64,000 nucleotides of DNA from Actinomadura luteofluorescens. GTDB lineage: Bacteria; Actinomycetota; Actinomycetes; Streptosporangiales; Streptosporangiaceae. The DNA lies in the NCBI RefSeq assembly GCF_013409365.1, contig NZ_JACCBA010000001.1, forward strand, positions 9,486,001 to 9,550,000. Reading direction: 5' to 3'. Shown here piece by piece: positions 62,043 through 64,000 of the stretch. The notes under the pieces are model-generated. The model was given only the letters and a program-made list of their open reading frames with translations, was not told the DNA's origin and ran no database searches. A program made the translations under genes and the position numbers. Position 1 is the first letter of the stretch. Every line of letters starts with the position of its first letter.

Positions 62043-63017
62043 TCAGCCTTGGCCGATGACGCGCACGGTCGGTGGGGTCAGGCGGCGTGGTTCGGTGGGG
62101 AGGGTGTCGCGGGCGTGGTTCCTGATGGTGATCAGTTGGTCGTCCCAGTGGGCGTCGCGGAGTTCGGTGTCCGTCATGCTGAGGCCGTCGGGGTGTTGTC
62201 CGATGGCGGCGAGGTGGGCGAGGTGGCCCCAGGCGAGGCGTTCGACTTTCCAGCCGGGCCAGGTGGTTTCCATCTGTGCGATGAGCCCTGGTGGGATGGT
62301 GTCGGTGGTCCAGTAGCGCAGGCGGCGGGCGGGTAGGTCGATGACCGCGCCGTCGGTCACGGCGTCTTCGGCGGCCAGGGGGAAGGGTGCGCCGGCGGCC
62401 AGGGTGGTGGGGAGGGATTCCCCGTGGTGTGCCAGTAGCGGGGCGATGGTGTTGGTCAGTTGCCAGTGGGTGAGGGTCGCGTCGGCGGTGATGACGCTGA
62501 TGAGGCAGGTGGCGTGGGCGAAGGCGTCGGCGATCAGTTCGTCGTGGCGGACTGTGATCTGGTGGGCGTCCGGGTCCCAGTCGACGAACCAGTAGTCGCG
62601 TGAGGCAAGGTTCACTTCTACGGCCTCGGTCTTTGCGGGTTCGGTGGGGAGTTCGGGGAAGAGCAGGCGGCGGAGTTCGTCGTCTCCGCCCCAGGCGTGG
62701 GCGACGTCCCAGTCCTCCCAGCCCGGCGTCGCCGCCAGGCGCAGGGCCATGCTTTCGCGGTGGCTGACGCCCGCGGACGGCATGTTCAAGGCGCAGCTGT
62801 AGAACCGGTACCGGCGTGTGGGCAGGTCGAGGGCGATGCCCTGGCAGGACCGTGCCGTTTTCGGTGCTCCGTCGACGGGTCTGCCGTCGGTCAGGATCCG
62901 TTTCACGAGGTCGGCGCGGTCGTCGGCCCCTGTGAGGTGCCACCGGCCGTACTTCTCGTCCATCTCCCGGTGGGAGCCGTCGTCGAGGCGGAGGAGGTAG
63001 GCGGTCCAGCATCCCAT
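62043..63017 (-). CDS. Hypothetical protein (unknown family)
   Basis: A 324-residue cytosolic protein from ATG 63017: MGCWTAYLLRLDDGSHREMD, EKYGRWHLTGADDRADLVKR, RYRFYSCALNMPSAGVSHRE, MALRLAATPGWEDWDVAHAW. Trp- and His-rich, with an internal two-fold look (PGWEDWDVAHAWGG at about 105 and PGWKVERLAWGHLAHL at about 265), which hints at a duplicated module. No catalytic motif recognised. It converges with the recombinase gene, 13 bp apart. Confidence 0.7.
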   Translation of the reverse strand: MGCWTAYLLRLDDGSHREMDEKYGRWHLTGADDRADLVKRILTDGRPVDGAPKTARSCQGIALDLPTRRYRFYSCALNMPSAGVSHRESMALRLAATPGWEDWDVAHAWGGDDELRRLLFPELPTEPAKTEAVEVNLASRDYWFVDWDPDAHQITVRHDELIADAFAHATCLISVITADATLTHWQLTNTIAPLLAHHGESLPTTLAAGAPFPLAAEDAVTDGAVIDLPARRLRYWTTDTIPPGLIAQMETTWPGWKVERLAWGHLAHLAAIGQHPDGLSMTDTELRDAHWDDQLITIRNHARDTLPTEPRRLTPPTVRVIGQG

Positions 63018-63091
63018 GCGCGAACAGTACTGATCGTGGGCGTACCGGATCTGGTGGGCGCCGGACCGCGCCGCTCCCCCGCCTGTTCGGG

Positions 63092-64000
<909 letters not shown>

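Overview
This 64 kb window is very GC-rich, GTG starts are common, and most third codon positions are G or C. The gene families are those of a filamentous actinobacterium: a Streptomyces-type gas-vesicle cluster, cydABDC, a WYL regulator with a VOC partner, a rifampicin monooxygenase with its rifamycin-associated element, DUF1062 and ROK/GH97. A member of Thermomonosporaceae or Streptosporangiales (Actinomadura-like) is my best inference; no rRNA or tRNA gene is present to test it.

Layout. 0-18 kb is an untidy accessory region. It holds the end of an MFS exporter and an FAD monooxygenase, a coiled-coil gene facing a tyrosine integrase, and then a stretch of broken genes: an SMI1/KNR4 gene and a GNAT gene each split by a tandem duplication, a methyltransferase and a Ser/Thr kinase each split by one missing base, and remnants of IS5- and IS21-family transposases. 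Intact genes in it are a Rid/HxlR pair, a HEAT-repeat protein, a lone hemC paralogue and a 1,197-residue membrane-anchored protein with two peptidoglycan-hydrolase domains.

18-34 kb holds a secreted GH97 glycosidase with a divergent ROK repressor, a VOC protein, a DUF1062 gene with a strongly folded 5' leader, an orphan NarL-type sensor kinase whose response regulator has shrunk to 23 codons, a rifampicin monooxygenase with its RAE and a divergent MarR gene, a WYL/VOC pair, and a UvrA2/DrrC-type drug-resistance ATPase divergent from a TetR regulator.

34-44 kb looks like a stress and ion-homeostasis block. It contains a hemerythrin-like protein, a seven-gene Mrp/Mbh-type antiporter operon without a large MnhA subunit, a LEA-like repeat protein, and an eight-gene gas-vesicle operon. 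The LEA-like gene and the gas-vesicle operon carry the same GNNT-N14-GGGTA (sigma-B-like) promoter pattern, so they may be induced together.

44-52 kb has a broken methyltransferase, a MocR-type regulator and the cytochrome bd locus cydA-cydB-cydD-cydC. 52-64 kb is a mosaic of single genes: a decayed serine recombinase, an HxlR/DUF1330 pair with three repeated operator-like sites, PhzF, a truncated MFS gene, a TIGR03086 protein, GNAT, SnoaL, a PPOX protein with a serine hydrolase, DUF72, a tyrosine recombinase between two unknown genes, and the C-terminal part of a second UvrA2-type ATPase cut by the window end.

All calls are from reading motifs and frames in the sequence; no database search was run.
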